Made by a program: the position numbers and the translations under genes
Assembly (NCBI GenBank): GCA_903928895.1
Contig: CAIYSR010000043.1
Span: 62,001 to 126,000, forward strand
Direction of reading: 5' to 3'
Length of the DNA stretch: 64,000 nt
Origin: an uncultured Rhodospirillales bacterium
Lineage (GTDB): Bacteria; Pseudomonadota; Alphaproteobacteria; Acetobacterales; Acetobacteraceae
Part shown: positions 36,782 through 46,573 of the stretch, one piece after another
Layout of the letters: each line of letters starts with the position of its first letter
Numbering within the stretch: position 1 is the stretch's first letter
The notes under the pieces: model-generated
The model's input: the letters and a program-made list of their open reading frames with translations, nothing else
Told to the model about the DNA's origin: nothing
The model's database searches: none

Positions 36782-37228
36782 CTAGGCCTCCGCTCCCGCC
36801 TCCGGCAACGGCACGCGATCCACCCGCGGCCGCAAGGCGATCACCGCCCGCGGCTTCGGCCGGAACAACCGGGCGAACAGGTTGAGCACCTGTTTCCACG
36901 GCCGGTATTTCCGGTTCAGCAGCCGCATCCCGCGATCAAACGCCGCGCCCTCGACCAGCACTGCCTCCGCCTCCACCCACGGGCCGGTCACCCCGCCCCG
37001 CAGATCGCACGCCGCGATCCGTGCCGCCGAATTGCGGCGCACGCGCTTGACCTTCATCGAATCAGCGGTCGTATAAACATACAACGTCGCCGGCCCGTCG
37101 CCCGGCGTATCGTCGGCCACAAACCACACCGGCGTGCGCACCCCCGCCCCGTTGCGGCGAAACGTCTCCAGGCTCAAATACCGCTCGTCCGCCGCCACGC
37201 CCCAGTCCCGGGCCGATCCATTCCGCAT
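36782..37228 (-). CDS. PPOX-class probable F420-dependent oxidoreductase (Rv2061-like)
   Basis: Protein of 148 residues of the split-barrel flavin/deazaflavin superfamily. YLSLETFRRNGAGVRTPVWF, then LYVYTTADSMKVKRVRRNSA, RIAACDLRGG and VTGPWVEAEAVLV match the Rv2061c subgroup, annotated in mycobacteria as F420-dependent. The ATG at 37228 has GGAG eight bases upstream, giving a start consistent with the family. The F420 biosynthesis genes cofE and cofD lie 20 kb away in this window, so F420 as cofactor is plausible. FMN cannot be excluded without structure. Confidence 0.8.
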   Translation of the reverse strand: MRNGSARDWGVAADERYLSLETFRRNGAGVRTPVWFVADDTPGDGPATLYVYTTADSMKVKRVRRNSAARIAACDLRGGVTGPWVEAEAVLVEGAAFDRGMRLLNRKYRPWKQVLNLFARLFRPKPRAVIALRPRVDRVPLPEAGAEA

Positions 37229-37405
37229 CGCCGCCACTCCTGCCTGCACCGCTCGGACATGGCCCCGCCGCACCCGGGCCGCAACGCGGCACTGCCTTGC
37301 ACGGCCGTGAAATTTCGCCGTCCGTCAACCCTTTGGCAACAAATTCGTCGCAGCCTCGGCCCGTGGGGCGCTCCCGCCGCCACGAACCGATGGAACGAAA
37401 CCGGC

Positions 37406-39268
37406 ATGCGACAGGAACGGCAGGACGGCGCATGCAGCCGCCGAGGGCTTTCCGCCAGCTTCCCGCCCTCATCGGGCTGGCGCATCGCCGCCTGGATGGC
37501 CGTCACCCTGCGTCGCTTTCATCGCCACACGGCCACCCTGCTGTGCCGTCGCGTCCGCGCCTTCGATACGTCCAGCCCAAGCTTCGCCGCCGCCGTCGAT
37601 TCGCTGGTCCAGGGTCTCGTCATTCTCGATCGCCAGCACCGTCTGGTGATGAACAACCAGCGCCTCTACACTTTCTACCCCTCGTCCGGCGGAGCGTTCC
37701 CGCGCGGCACCGCGCTGCATGACATCATCGCCCGCAACGTGCGGGACGGGCATCATCCCGGCCACACCGCCACCGAACTCTGCGCCGCGATGGATGCGAG
37801 GCTCGCCGCCGGAGCGCCGTTCGAATTCCGCCACGACCTGCCCGGAGGGCGCATCGTGCGGGCGCAATGGCAACCTCTGCCCGACGGCGGCTGGTGCGGG
37901 ACCTACGAGGACATCACCGAACACCACCGTTCGGTCGCCCGCATCGCCCACATGACCCGCCATGACGACCTCACCGGCCTGGTCAACCGAGCCGGCTTCG
38001 GCGAGGCCCTGCTCCGTGCCGCCGCCCGGGCCCGACGGGGCGAGGACTTCGCGGTCCTGATGGTCAGCATCGATCGCTTCAAGAAAGTGGTGGACAGCTT
38101 CGGCCATGGCTGTGGCGACGCGCTGCTGCGCGAGGCCGCCGGCCGGCTGCGCCGCTCGGTCCGCGAGATCGACGAGGTCGGCCGTCTCGGAGGCGAGGAA
38201 TTCGCCATTCTGCAAACCGGATCCGAGCAGCCCGGCAGCGCGGAGGCGCTGGCCCGGCGGATCATCGAGATCGTCGCGCTGCCCTTCACCATTGAGGGCC
38301 AGGAGATCGCGGTCGCCGCCAGTGTCGGCATCGCCCGCAACACCGGGGACGGCGCTGCGCTCGACTCCCTGCTCCGCAACGCGGCCCTGGCCCTGGCCTG
38401 TGCCAAGGACGAAGCCACCCGCCCCCCGGGCCAGGGCGCCTGGTGCTTCTTCGCCGCCGAGATGGACGCCGCGGCCCGCGCCCGGCGGACCCTGGAGTCC
38501 GACCTGCGCCACGCGCTGGAACGCAACGAGTTCGAGCTGTTCTATCAGCCGCTGGTCAATATCGGGGAACGCCGGGTCAGTGCGTTCGAGGCGCTGCTGC
38601 GCTGGCGCCATCCGGTGCGAGGCATCATCGCGCCCGATGCCTTCATCCCGCTCGCCGAGGAGACCGGGCTGATCGTGCCGATCGGCGCATGGGTGCTGCG
38701 CACGGCCTGCGCCGAGGCCATGGGCTGGGACAATCCGGACCACGGGGCGCCGCTGCGGGTCGCGGTCAATTTGTCAGCCGTGCAGTTCAGCAGCCCCGGT
38801 CTCGCCGAGGCGGTGGAGGATGCCCTGGCCCGGAGCGGGTTGCCGGGCGAGCGTCTCGAACTCGAGGTCACCGAAAGCGTGCTGTTGCAGGACAACCAGG
38901 CCACGCTCGACATGCTGCATCGGTTGCGCGACCTCGGCGCACGGATCTCGATGGATGATTTCGGCACCGGCTATTCCTCGCTGAGCTATCTGCGCAGCTT
39001 CCCGTTCGACAAGATCAAGATCGACAAATCCTTCATCCGCGGCCTCAACGAATCCGGCGAGAACAATGCCATCGTCCGCGCCATCGCCGGTCTCGGCATC
39101 TCGCTCGGCATCGCCACCACCGCCGAGGGGGTGGAGCGGTTCGACCAGCTCGAAACCCTGATCGCCGATGGCTGCACCGAGGTACAAGGCTATTTTTTCA
39201 GCCCGCCGCGCCCCGCCGCCGAGGTGCCGGCGCTGATCCTGGCGGCACCGGCGAAACAGGCGGCATAG
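37406..39268 (+). CDS. PAS-GGDEF-EAL c-di-GMP enzyme
   Basis: Signalling protein of about 620 residues. Residues 55-180 form a PAS_7-type sensor (LDRQHRLVMNNQRLYTFYPS and WCGTYEDITEHHRS). The GGDEF domain has GGEEF at about residue 260, with an RxxD I-site (REID) five residues before it, so diguanylate cyclase activity and product inhibition are possible. The EAL domain has EALLRW at about 395 plus NLSAVQF, DDFGTGYSSLSYL, KIDKSFI and EGVERFDQ. All main phosphodiesterase ligands are present, so both activities look intact. The ATG at 37406 is followed by another at 37496; either could be the start. The frame extends far upstream but there is antisense to the PPOX gene. Confidence 0.92.
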   Translation: MRQERQDGACSRRGLSASFPPSSGWRIAAWMAVTLRRFHRHTATLLCRRVRAFDTSSPSFAAAVDSLVQGLVILDRQHRLVMNNQRLYTFYPSSGGAFPRGTALHDIIARNVRDGHHPGHTATELCAAMDARLAAGAPFEFRHDLPGGRIVRAQWQPLPDGGWCGTYEDITEHHRSVARIAHMTRHDDLTGLVNRAGFGEALLRAAARARRGEDFAVLMVSIDRFKKVVDSFGHGCGDALLREAAGRLRRSVREIDEVGRLGGEEFAILQTGSEQPGSAEALARRIIEIVALPFTIEGQEIAVAASVGIARNTGDGAALDSLLRNAALALACAKDEATRPPGQGAWCFFAAEMDAAARARRTLESDLRHALERNEFELFYQPLVNIGERRVSAFEALLRWRHPVRGIIAPDAFIPLAEETGLIVPIGAWVLRTACAEAMGWDNPDHGAPLRVAVNLSAVQFSSPGLAEAVEDALARSGLPGERLELEVTESVLLQDNQATLDMLHRLRDLGARISMDDFGTGYSSLSYLRSFPFDKIKIDKSFIRGLNESGENNAIVRAIAGLGISLGIATTAEGVERFDQLETLIADGCTEVQGYFFSPPRPAAEVPALILAAPAKQAA

Positions 39269-39346
39269 GAGGTCCGCGTCGTGCCCGGCGTTGCGGCCCG
39301 GGGCAAGCGATACTAGGTCTGCCGTCAGACCGCCGACGGAGCCCCC

Positions 39347-40342
39347 ATGCGCAACCTGCTGACCGACATCGCCGGCATCGCCGTCGGCCATGCGACCGAC
39401 CTCAAGCTGGGCTCGGGGGTGACGGCGGTGCTGTTCGACGAGGCGGCCACCGCCTCGGTCGTCATCCTGGGCGGCGCCCCGGGCAGCCGCGACACGGCGC
39501 TGCTGGAACCGGAGATGACGCAGCAGAGCGTCAACGGCTTCGTCCTCTCCGGCGGCTCGGCGCTCGGACTCGACGCCGCCGGCGGGGTGCAGGCGTTGCT
39601 GCGCGAGCAGGGGCGCGGGCTGCGGCTCGGCGCAGCGGTGATCCCGCTGGTGCCGCAGGCCATCATTTTCGACCTGCTCAATGGCGGCGACAAGGACTGG
39701 GGGGTGTTCTCGCCCTACCGCGACCTCGGCTACGCCGCCGCCCGGGCCGCCGCCGCCGGCGACTTCGCGCTCGGCACGGTCGGGGCCGGAACCGGGGCCA
39801 CCACGGCCACGGTCAAGGGCGGCTTGGGCTCGGCCAGCGCGGTCAGCCCGACCGGTCATGTCGTCGCCGCCGTGGCGGTGGTGAATGCCATCGGCGCTGC
39901 CACGATCGGGGATGGGCCGCATTTCTGGGCCGCGCCGTTCGAGGTGGGCACCGAGTTCGGCGGCCGCTTCTGGCCGGCCGCGATCACGCCGGGCGACCTC
40001 GCCTTGCGGGCCAAGGGCCAGCAGCGGCCGGGCGAGACCGCGACCACCATCGCCGTGATCGCGACCGACGCGGTGCTAACCAAGTCCCAGGTCAAGCGGC
40101 TGTGCATCATGGCCAATGACGGGCTGGCCCGGGCGCTGCTGCCGGCCCATGCACCTTCGGACGGAGACACCGTGTTCGGGGCTGCCACCGGCGCGCGGCC
40201 GCTCGCCGAGGATCGCGACCTCACCGTGCTTGGCCATATCGCCACCCAGGTGATGGCCCGCGCCATCGCGCGCGGGGTCTACGAGGCGACATCATTGCCG
40301 TACCCGGGTGCCATGCCGTCCTGGAAGGAGCGCTTCGCGTGA
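39347..40342 (+). CDS. P1-family (DmpA-like) aminopeptidase
   Basis: N-terminal-nucleophile peptidase of 331 residues, family S58/DmpA, which self-cleaves to form its active enzyme. The start [20 protein letters not shown] and [20 protein letters not shown] are typical. The nucleophile Ser would be in KGGLGSAS, where autocleavage occurs. The family includes D-/L-aminopeptidases and beta-peptidases. It overlaps selO by four bases (GTGA). Confidence 0.9.
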   Translation: MRNLLTDIAGIAVGHATDLKLGSGVTAVLFDEAATASVVILGGAPGSRDTALLEPEMTQQSVNGFVLSGGSALGLDAAGGVQALLREQGRGLRLGAAVIPLVPQAIIFDLLNGGDKDWGVFSPYRDLGYAAARAAAAGDFALGTVGAGTGATTATVKGGLGSASAVSPTGHVVAAVAVVNAIGAATIGDGPHFWAAPFEVGTEFGGRFWPAAITPGDLALRAKGQQRPGETATTIAVIATDAVLTKSQVKRLCIMANDGLARALLPAHAPSDGDTVFGAATGARPLAEDRDLTVLGHIATQVMARAIARGVYEATSLPYPGAMPSWKERFA

Positions 40343-41793
40343 ACGCCATCCATTTCGACAACAGCTATGCCCGCCTGCCCCAGCGTTTCTTCGCCCATCG
40401 CCCGCCGGCCCCGGTGGCGGCGCCGCGGCTGATCCGGCTCAATATCGGGCTGGCCGAGGAACTCGGCCTCGATCCGGCCGCGCCATGGGGCGATATCGTG
40501 GCCGGCAACCTGGTGCCGGCGGGGGCTTCGCCGATCGCCATGGCCTATGCCGGGCACCAGTTCGGCCATTTCACACCGCAACTCGGCGACGGCCGGGCGG
40601 TGCTGCTCGGCGAGATCGTCGCCCCCGACGGCACACGGCGCGATCTGCAACTGAAGGGATCCGGACGCACCGAATTTTCGCGCGGCGGCGACGGGCGGGC
40701 GGCGCTTGGGCCGGTGCTGCGGGAATATATCGTGGCCGAGGCGATGGCCGCGCTCGGCATCCCGACCACGCGGGCGCTGGCCGCGGTGACCACCGGGGAG
40801 GCGGTGTATCGCGAGACCGCGCAACCCGGCGCAGTGCTGGCCCGCGTGGCGGCGAGCCATATCCGGGTTGGCACGTTCCAGTATTTCGCCGCCCGGCAGG
40901 ATGAGGAGGGGCTGCGCCTGCTCGCGGACCATGCCATCGCCCGGCATTATCCGCAGGCGGCGCAAGCGGCGAATCCCTATCGTGCCTTCTTCCAGGCGGT
41001 GCTCGCGCGGCAGGCCAGTCTGGTCGCGCGCTGGATGCATGTCGGCTTCATCCATGGCGTGATGAACACCGACAATTGCGCAATCTCCGGCGAGACCATC
41101 GACTACGGCCCCTGCGCCTTCCTCGACGAGTACGAGCCGGCCAAGGTGTTCAGCTCGATCGACCATGGCGGGCGCTACGCTTTTGCCAACCAGCCGCGCA
41201 TCGTGCAGTGGAACCTGGCCCGCCTCGCCGAATGCCTGCTGCTGCTGATCGATGCAGACATCGAGATCGCGATCGCCCAGGTCAAGGAGGACCTCGCCGG
41301 ATTCGGCGCGCTGTTCGAGGACGCCTATGCCGCGGGACTGCGGGCCAAGCTCGGCCTCGCCACCGCCGCCCCGGGGGACCTCGAACTGGCGGAGGACCTG
41401 CTGGAACGGATGGCGGAGAACCATGCGGATTTCACCCTGACGTTCCGCGCGTTGTGCGACGCCGCGGAGAGCTCCGCCAACGACGCCGGGGTGCGGGAGC
41501 GGTTCACCGATCCCGCCGCCTTCGACGCCTGGGCGATCATCTGGCGCGAGCGCCTGTCCCGCGAGCCGGCATGGCCCCGCGCGGCGACGATGCGCAACGC
41601 CAACCCGGCCATCATCCCGCGCAACCACCGCATCGAGGCCGTCATCCAGGCGGCAGTGGAGAACGACGACTTCGCCCCGTTCCACGACCTGGTCGAGGCC
41701 CTCGCCACCCCTTATGGCCCGCAGCCCGACGGCCCCAATGCCTGGCCGCCGCGCGAGGAGCAGCGGGTGAGCCAGACCTTCTGCGGCACCTGA
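40339..41793 (+). CDS. selO: SelO-type protein adenylyltransferase (YdiU)
   Basis: Pseudokinase-fold enzyme (484 residues) that transfers AMP to Ser/Thr/Tyr of redox-related proteins. [20 protein letters not shown] and [20 protein letters not shown] form the inverted nucleotide-binding region. [20 protein letters not shown] supplies the catalytic Asn and metal-binding Asp. The C-terminus ends SQTFCGT with a Cys. That position is selenocysteine in eukaryotic SelO, so here the Cys form is used. It is translationally coupled to the P1 peptidase. Confidence 0.95.
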   Translation: MNAIHFDNSYARLPQRFFAHRPPAPVAAPRLIRLNIGLAEELGLDPAAPWGDIVAGNLVPAGASPIAMAYAGHQFGHFTPQLGDGRAVLLGEIVAPDGTRRDLQLKGSGRTEFSRGGDGRAALGPVLREYIVAEAMAALGIPTTRALAAVTTGEAVYRETAQPGAVLARVAASHIRVGTFQYFAARQDEEGLRLLADHAIARHYPQAAQAANPYRAFFQAVLARQASLVARWMHVGFIHGVMNTDNCAISGETIDYGPCAFLDEYEPAKVFSSIDHGGRYAFANQPRIVQWNLARLAECLLLLIDADIEIAIAQVKEDLAGFGALFEDAYAAGLRAKLGLATAAPGDLELAEDLLERMAENHADFTLTFRALCDAAESSANDAGVRERFTDPAAFDAWAIIWRERLSREPAWPRAATMRNANPAIIPRNHRIEAVIQAAVENDDFAPFHDLVEALATPYGPQPDGPNAWPPREEQRVSQTFCGT

Positions 41794-41946
41794 CGCCGCC
41801 GGCGGCCGCGGGGTTGCAGTTTTCGCTGGCACCGCCCACGATGGCACTCGGATTTGTATCTATCGTCATCAATTTTCATCCCCTATAGCCTGCCAATCAG
41901 CGCGCGGCATGAACCGCGCCACCCAAAACCCAGAGGAGAGCTGTCC

Positions 41947-43080
41947 ATGCTGATCACACGCCGCTCGGCGTTGCTGTCCGCCGCCACCGTCACCAGCCTC
42001 GGCATCGCCGGGCGCGCCCGCGCCGCCGAAACGATGAAGATCGGCGTGGTCTCGCCGCTGACCGGCCCGGTCGCCGAAGCCGGCCGCATCCAGTTGAATT
42101 CGCTGCGTCTGGCGGTTGAAAAACAGAACGCCGCCGGCGGCGCGCTGGGCCAGCAGATCGAACTCATCGTCGAGGACGACCAGTCGACCAATCCGGGCGC
42201 GGTGCTGGCGTTCTCGCGCCTGGCCGAGCGCAAGGAGATCGCCGGCTTCATCGGCTCGATCCGCTCCACCCAGATGAACGCGATGGCGCCGGACATGCTC
42301 AAGGTGGCCAAGCCGGTCATGTTCGGCGGCACCGATCCGACGCTGACCAAGCTTGGCAATCCGTGGCTGTTCCGCTGCCGGCCGAACGACAGCTATTCGG
42401 GCCGGGTGATCGTCAGTTTCATCACCGGCTCGATGAAGCTCAAGAAGGTGGCGCTGATCCATTCGACCGATGCGTTCGGCACCGGGGGCAAGAACGCGAT
42501 CCTGGCCAATCTGGAGAAGCAGGGGCTGCAGCCGGTGCTGGTGCAGGGCTACACCAACAACCAGCCGGACTTCTCGCCGGTGGTGCTGGCGGTGAAGTCC
42601 TCGGGCGCGGATGTGATCGTGTCGTATTTCACCAACGAGCCGGATTGCGCGGTGTTCGCCCGCCAGCTCCGCCAGCTCGGCGTGCGCACCCCCTGGGTCG
42701 GCTCGCCGTCGATCCAGTCGCCGGTGACGCGCGGGCTGGCCAAGAATGCGCTGTACGGCACCTATGCGGTGGCTGATTTCGTGGAGGATTCGAACCCCAC
42801 CGCCAAGGCCTTCGCCGACACGTATCGCGCCAAGCACAAGGAAAGCCCGGACAGCGGCTGGACCTATGACGGACTGATGATCCTGGCCAAGGGGATCAAC
42901 GACTCGAAATCCACCGAGCCGGAGAAGATCCGGCAGGCGATCCTGTCGATCAAGAAGTATGCCGGCACCGAGGGCGAATACAACTTCGACCAGTTCGGCG
43001 ACGGGCTGCACGGGTACAACATTGTCATCAACAACAACGACAAGATCGACTACAAGGAACACATCGAGTTCACCGACTGA
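41947..43080 (+). CDS. livK: branched-chain amino-acid ABC transporter substrate-binding protein
   Basis: Periplasmic binding protein (377 residues) for leucine/isoleucine/valine-type or related ligands. The ATG at 41947 has GAGGAGA upstream. Residues 1-27 form a signal peptide with a twin-Arg (TRRSALL) and an Ala-rich end. The mature start KIGVVSPLTGPVAEAGRIQL and the segments IVEDDQSTNPGAVLAFSRLA and GSIRSTQMNAMAPDMLKVAK match the LivK family. It heads an operon livKHMGF. The exact ligand is not certain because the family also binds amides and aromatic acids. Confidence 0.93.
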   Translation: MLITRRSALLSAATVTSLGIAGRARAAETMKIGVVSPLTGPVAEAGRIQLNSLRLAVEKQNAAGGALGQQIELIVEDDQSTNPGAVLAFSRLAERKEIAGFIGSIRSTQMNAMAPDMLKVAKPVMFGGTDPTLTKLGNPWLFRCRPNDSYSGRVIVSFITGSMKLKKVALIHSTDAFGTGGKNAILANLEKQGLQPVLVQGYTNNQPDFSPVVLAVKSSGADVIVSYFTNEPDCAVFARQLRQLGVRTPWVGSPSIQSPVTRGLAKNALYGTYAVADFVEDSNPTAKAFADTYRAKHKESPDSGWTYDGLMILAKGINDSKSTEPEKIRQAILSIKKYAGTEGEYNFDQFGDGLHGYNIVINNNDKIDYKEHIEFTD

Positions 43081-43096
43081 TCGAAGGGCCGTCTCG

Positions 43097-43972
43097 GTGA
43101 GCGATTTCCTCCAGCTGGTATTCCAGGGCCTCGGCATCGGCGCGATCTACGCGCTGGTGTCCCTGGGCTTCGTGCTGCTGATCCGGGCCGCGAGCGTGGT
43201 GAATTTCGGGCAGGGGGAATTCTCCATGCTCGGGGCCTACCTGCTCGTGGTGTTCTTCAACATCCTCGGCATCAACTACTTCTTCGGCATCGGGTTGTCG
43301 GTGATCATCATGGCCGGGTTCGGCCTGATTTTTGCGTACGCAACCTACTGGCCGCTGCGGTTCCGCGGCGGCTTGCCGGTGATCATCAGCACGATTGGGG
43401 CCTCGATTTTCCTGCAGAACATGGTGCTGTGGATCTACGGCCCCAGCACCGTGCCGATCGACGGGCTGTTCGACAGCGACGGCTTCCAGATCGGCGAGGT
43501 GTTCATTTCGAGCCAGTATCTCGCCATCATCGTCATCGCTGCGGCTCTCGTGCTGCTGCAATACGTGATTTTCGAGAAGACCCTGCTCGGCAAGAAGCTC
43601 CAGGCGACCAGCCAGGACAAGGAAATGGCGTCGCTGCTCGGCATTCCGGTGGTGATCATGATCATGATCACCTTCGCCTATAGCGCCGCCCTCGGCGGCC
43701 TGGCCGGAATCCTGGTGGCGCCGATCCTGTTCGTCTCGGTCGGCATGGCGGGAATCATCACGCTGAAGGCCTTCGCCGCCAACATTATCGGCGGCTACGG
43801 CTCCATCCCCGGCGCCATCCTCGGCGGCCTCGCCTTGGGCATCGCCGAAACCCTCGGGGCCAACTACATCTCGGTGCCCTACAAGGACGCCTTTGCCTTC
43901 CTGATGCTGCTGGCGTTCCTCATGGTGCGGCCACAGGGGCTGTTCGGCGAGAAGATTTCGGAGAAGGCATGA
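43097..43972 (+). CDS. livH: branched-chain amino-acid ABC permease LivH
   Basis: Permease of 291 residues with about eight helices. It begins at a GTG (43097) with AAGGGC upstream; the open frame extends upstream into livK but is not coding there. Motifs: GLGIGAIYALVSLGFVLLIR at the N-terminus, NFGQGEFSMLGAYL, and the ATPase-contact loop LQATSQDKEMASLLGIPV. The end GLFGEKISEKA overlaps the livM part by four bases. Confidence 0.93.
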   Translation: MSDFLQLVFQGLGIGAIYALVSLGFVLLIRAASVVNFGQGEFSMLGAYLLVVFFNILGINYFFGIGLSVIIMAGFGLIFAYATYWPLRFRGGLPVIISTIGASIFLQNMVLWIYGPSTVPIDGLFDSDGFQIGEVFISSQYLAIIVIAAALVLLQYVIFEKTLLGKKLQATSQDKEMASLLGIPVVIMIMITFAYSAALGGLAGILVAPILFVSVGMAGIITLKAFAANIIGGYGSIPGAILGGLALGIAETLGANYISVPYKDAFAFLMLLAFLMVRPQGLFGEKISEKA

Positions 43973-45753
43973 CCGTTCTTTCAGGCCAGGGTCTTCACGG
44001 ACCCGGGGCGAACCCCTGGCGCGGCCTGCCGCAGGCCGTTCTCGCCATCGTCGTGGTCGTGATCGGCGCGCGCTTCGCGCCGGCGCAGGGCTACTACCTC
44101 AACATCCTCATGCAGGCCGCAACCTACGCCATCGGCGTGCTCGGTCTCGTGATCGTGCTCGGCTATTGCGGGCAGATCTCCATCGCGCAGGCCGCCTTCT
44201 TCGGCATCGGCGCCTATGCGGTGGCACTCGGGACGGTCGATTTCCATATCAATTTCTTCGTTGCGCTGTTTATCGGTGTGGCCCTCTCCGGCCTCTGCGG
44301 GCTGATCCTCGGCCTTGGCACCCTGCGCCTGGGTGGCCACTATCTCGGCATGATCACCATCAGTTTCCAGCAGATACTTACGCTGGTGCTGACCAACTGG
44401 ATCGAGTTTACCCACGGGCCGGATGGCGTGCGCAACGTGGCGCGCCCTATGCTCTTTGGCTTCAGCTTCGATGATGGCAACACCTATCTCGCCCTCATCC
44501 TCGCCGCTGCCGTGATGGTCACTTTATTCGTCTGGCGGCTGAAGGCGAGCCGGCTGGGCCGCGCGATGCAGGCGGTGCGCGACAACGAGCTGGCGGCCTC
44601 GACCTCGGGCATCAATGTCTATGGCACCAAGGTGGTGGCGTTCGGCATTTCGGCGGTGCTGGGAGCCATCGGCGGCGGGCTGTTCGCCGGCGGGTTCCGC
44701 TACATCAGCCCGGATCAGTTCAGCTTCGGCGAATCGATCGTGCTGCTGACCATGGCGCTGCTCGGCGGCGTGACCTCGCCGTTCGGGGCCCTGGTCGGCA
44801 CGGTGTCGCTGGTGCTGCTTCCGGAGTGGCTGCGTTTCCTCAAGCAGGTCTATCTCGCGGTCTACGGCGCCTCGGTCATCCTCATCATGGTTTTCCTGCC
44901 CGACGGGCTGTGGGGCTTCGTCGACAACCGGATGCGCAGGCGGGTCAAACCCGTCACCGGCGATGTGCCGCCGCTGCCGCTGCTGGCGCAGAGCGGCGAG
45001 GCGACGGAGGAGCCGGTGCTCGTGGTGGAGGAACTGGCCAAGCATTTCGGCGGGCTCAAGGCAGTCGATGGCGTGAGCCTGACGGTGCGCCGCGGCACGG
45101 TGCATGCGCTGATCGGGCCGAACGGCTCGGGCAAGACCACGTTCATCAACGTGGTGACCGGGCTGTACGAGGCGACCGGCGGCAAGATCACCTTCGTCGG
45201 GCGGGACATCACCACCCTGGCGCCACACAACCGCAACCGCGCCGGCCTCGCCCGCACCTATCAGAACATTCGGGTGTTCCGCGGCATGACCGTGTTGGAG
45301 AATGTGATGATCGGGGCGGAGCGGCAGGGCAACGACGTGGCGCATGATCCCCAGGCGGTGGTCGCGCGGGCGCTGGCGGCGCTCGATTTCGTCGAGATGC
45401 GGGGCGACGCGCACCGCCTGGTCGGGGATTTGTCGTATGGCCATCAGCGCTATGTCGAGATCGCCCGCGCGCTGGCGTCGAGCCCGCACACGCTGCTGCT
45501 GGACGAGCCGGCGGCGGGGCTGAACCTGACCGAGAAGGTCGAACTCGGCAATCTGCTCAAACGGCTGAAAGGCCATGGCCTGACCATCATGATCATCGAC
45601 CACGACATGAACCTCGTCGAACAGGTCGCCGACCACATCACCGTGCTCAACTTCGGCAAGCGCATCGCCGACGGCAAGCCGCAGGACGTGCTCAGCCATC
45701 CCGACGTCATCGCCGCCTATCTCGGGGAGCCGCGCAAACATGAAGCTGCTTGA
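43969..45753 (+). CDS. fused LivM permease - LivG ATPase
   Basis: Single protein of 594 residues joining the second permease and the first ATPase of the leucine-type ABC system. Residues 1-325 form LivM: LGYCGQISIAQAAFFGIGAY, GGHYLGMITISFQQILTLVL and AVRDNELAASTSGINVYGTK. A short linker leads to LivG at about 350. LivG has Walker A GPNGSGKTTFINV, Q loop AGLARTYQNIR, signature LSYGHQRYVEIARAL (with His in place of the usual Gln) and Walker B LLLDEPAAGLN. All catalytic features of the ATPase are present. The fusion removes the usual separate livG start. Confidence 0.94.
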   Translation: MTVLSGQGLHGPGANPWRGLPQAVLAIVVVVIGARFAPAQGYYLNILMQAATYAIGVLGLVIVLGYCGQISIAQAAFFGIGAYAVALGTVDFHINFFVALFIGVALSGLCGLILGLGTLRLGGHYLGMITISFQQILTLVLTNWIEFTHGPDGVRNVARPMLFGFSFDDGNTYLALILAAAVMVTLFVWRLKASRLGRAMQAVRDNELAASTSGINVYGTKVVAFGISAVLGAIGGGLFAGGFRYISPDQFSFGESIVLLTMALLGGVTSPFGALVGTVSLVLLPEWLRFLKQVYLAVYGASVILIMVFLPDGLWGFVDNRMRRRVKPVTGDVPPLPLLAQSGEATEEPVLVVEELAKHFGGLKAVDGVSLTVRRGTVHALIGPNGSGKTTFINVVTGLYEATGGKITFVGRDITTLAPHNRNRAGLARTYQNIRVFRGMTVLENVMIGAERQGNDVAHDPQAVVARALAALDFVEMRGDAHRLVGDLSYGHQRYVEIARALASSPHTLLLDEPAAGLNLTEKVELGNLLKRLKGHGLTIMIIDHDMNLVEQVADHITVLNFGKRIADGKPQDVLSHPDVIAAYLGEPRKHEAA

Positions 45754-46471
45754 GATCAAGGGCCTCACCGCCAGCTATGGCGCCGGGCCGGTGCTGAAGG
45801 GGCTCGACATCAGTGTCGACGAGGGCGAGATCGTCACCCTGCTCGGCTCCAACGGGGCGGGCAAATCGACCACGCTGCGCTCGCTGTCGGGGCTGGTGCC
45901 GAATGTGAGCGGGGAAATCCTGTATCGCGGCCAGAGCATCAAGGGGCTGAAGCCGGAGGCGATCGTGCGGTTGGGGATTTCCCATGTGCCGGAGGGGCGG
46001 CGGATTTTTCCAGGGCTGACGGTGCGCGAGAATATCATTCTCGGCGCCTCCAACCGCAAGGGCGTGGCGCGGCGGGTGCTGGAGGGGGAGGTCGATGAGA
46101 TGCTGGCCTTCTTCGCCGATCTCAAGCGGCTGGAGCATGCGCTGGGATGGACGCTGTCGGGTGGGCAGTTGCAGATGGTGGCCGTGGCGCGCGGGCTGAT
46201 GGCGCAGCCGAAGCTGCTGCTGCTGGACGAGCCGTCGCTTGGGCTGGCCCCGTTGATCGTGCAGCAGGTGTTCCGCATCGTGGAGAGCATCCGCAGCCGC
46301 GGCACCACGGTGCTGCTGGTGGAGCAGAACGCCCATATGGCACTTTCGGTGGCCGACCGCGGCTATGTGCTGGAAACCGGCACGCTGCTGGTCTCGGGCA
46401 AGCCCGAGGCGCTGTGGAACAATCCGCAGGTACGGGCCGCCTATCTCGGCGGCGGCGGCGCCCACAGGTGA
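45740..46471 (+). CDS. livF: branched-chain amino-acid ABC ATPase LivF
   Basis: Cytoplasmic ATPase of 243 residues. Walker A is GSNGAGKSTTLRSL, the signature is LSGGQLQMVAVARGLM, Walker B is LLLLDEPSLGL and the switch His is in VLLVEQNAHMALS. SHVPEGRRIFPGLTVRENI is specific for LivF. It overlaps the LivM-LivG reading frame by 14 bases and is the last gene of the operon. A long inverted repeat 32 bases after its stop may end or protect the transcript. Confidence 0.95.
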   Translation: MKLLEIKGLTASYGAGPVLKGLDISVDEGEIVTLLGSNGAGKSTTLRSLSGLVPNVSGEILYRGQSIKGLKPEAIVRLGISHVPEGRRIFPGLTVRENIILGASNRKGVARRVLEGEVDEMLAFFADLKRLEHALGWTLSGGQLQMVAVARGLMAQPKLLLLDEPSLGLAPLIVQQVFRIVESIRSRGTTVLLVEQNAHMALSVADRGYVLETGTLLVSGKPEALWNNPQVRAAYLGGGGAHR

Positions 46472-46502
46472 TCGCGGGGGTGAGGGGCGTAGCGTAATGC
46501 AA

Positions 46503-46573
46503 GCTAAGCAGGCTTTCGCAGGACAGCCCACGGATGCATTTTCAAACATCTTGCAGGCGAAAGCCAGCTTAGC
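46503..46573 (+). repeat. 17-bp inverted repeat after livF
   Basis: GCTAAGCAGGCTTTCGC at 46503-46519 pairs with GCGAAAGCCAGCTTAGC at 46557-46573 with one mismatch. The 37-base loop contains a smaller GATG/CATC stem. A second weak hairpin follows at 46587-46607. It may be a livF transcript terminator or a small RNA, but it has no T-run. Confidence 0.6.

Noticed and set aside
36590-37405. 270-residue N-terminal extension of the GGDEF-EAL protein
   Set aside because: This part is antisense to the PPOX and TauE genes, and is Pro/Arg-rich without domains.
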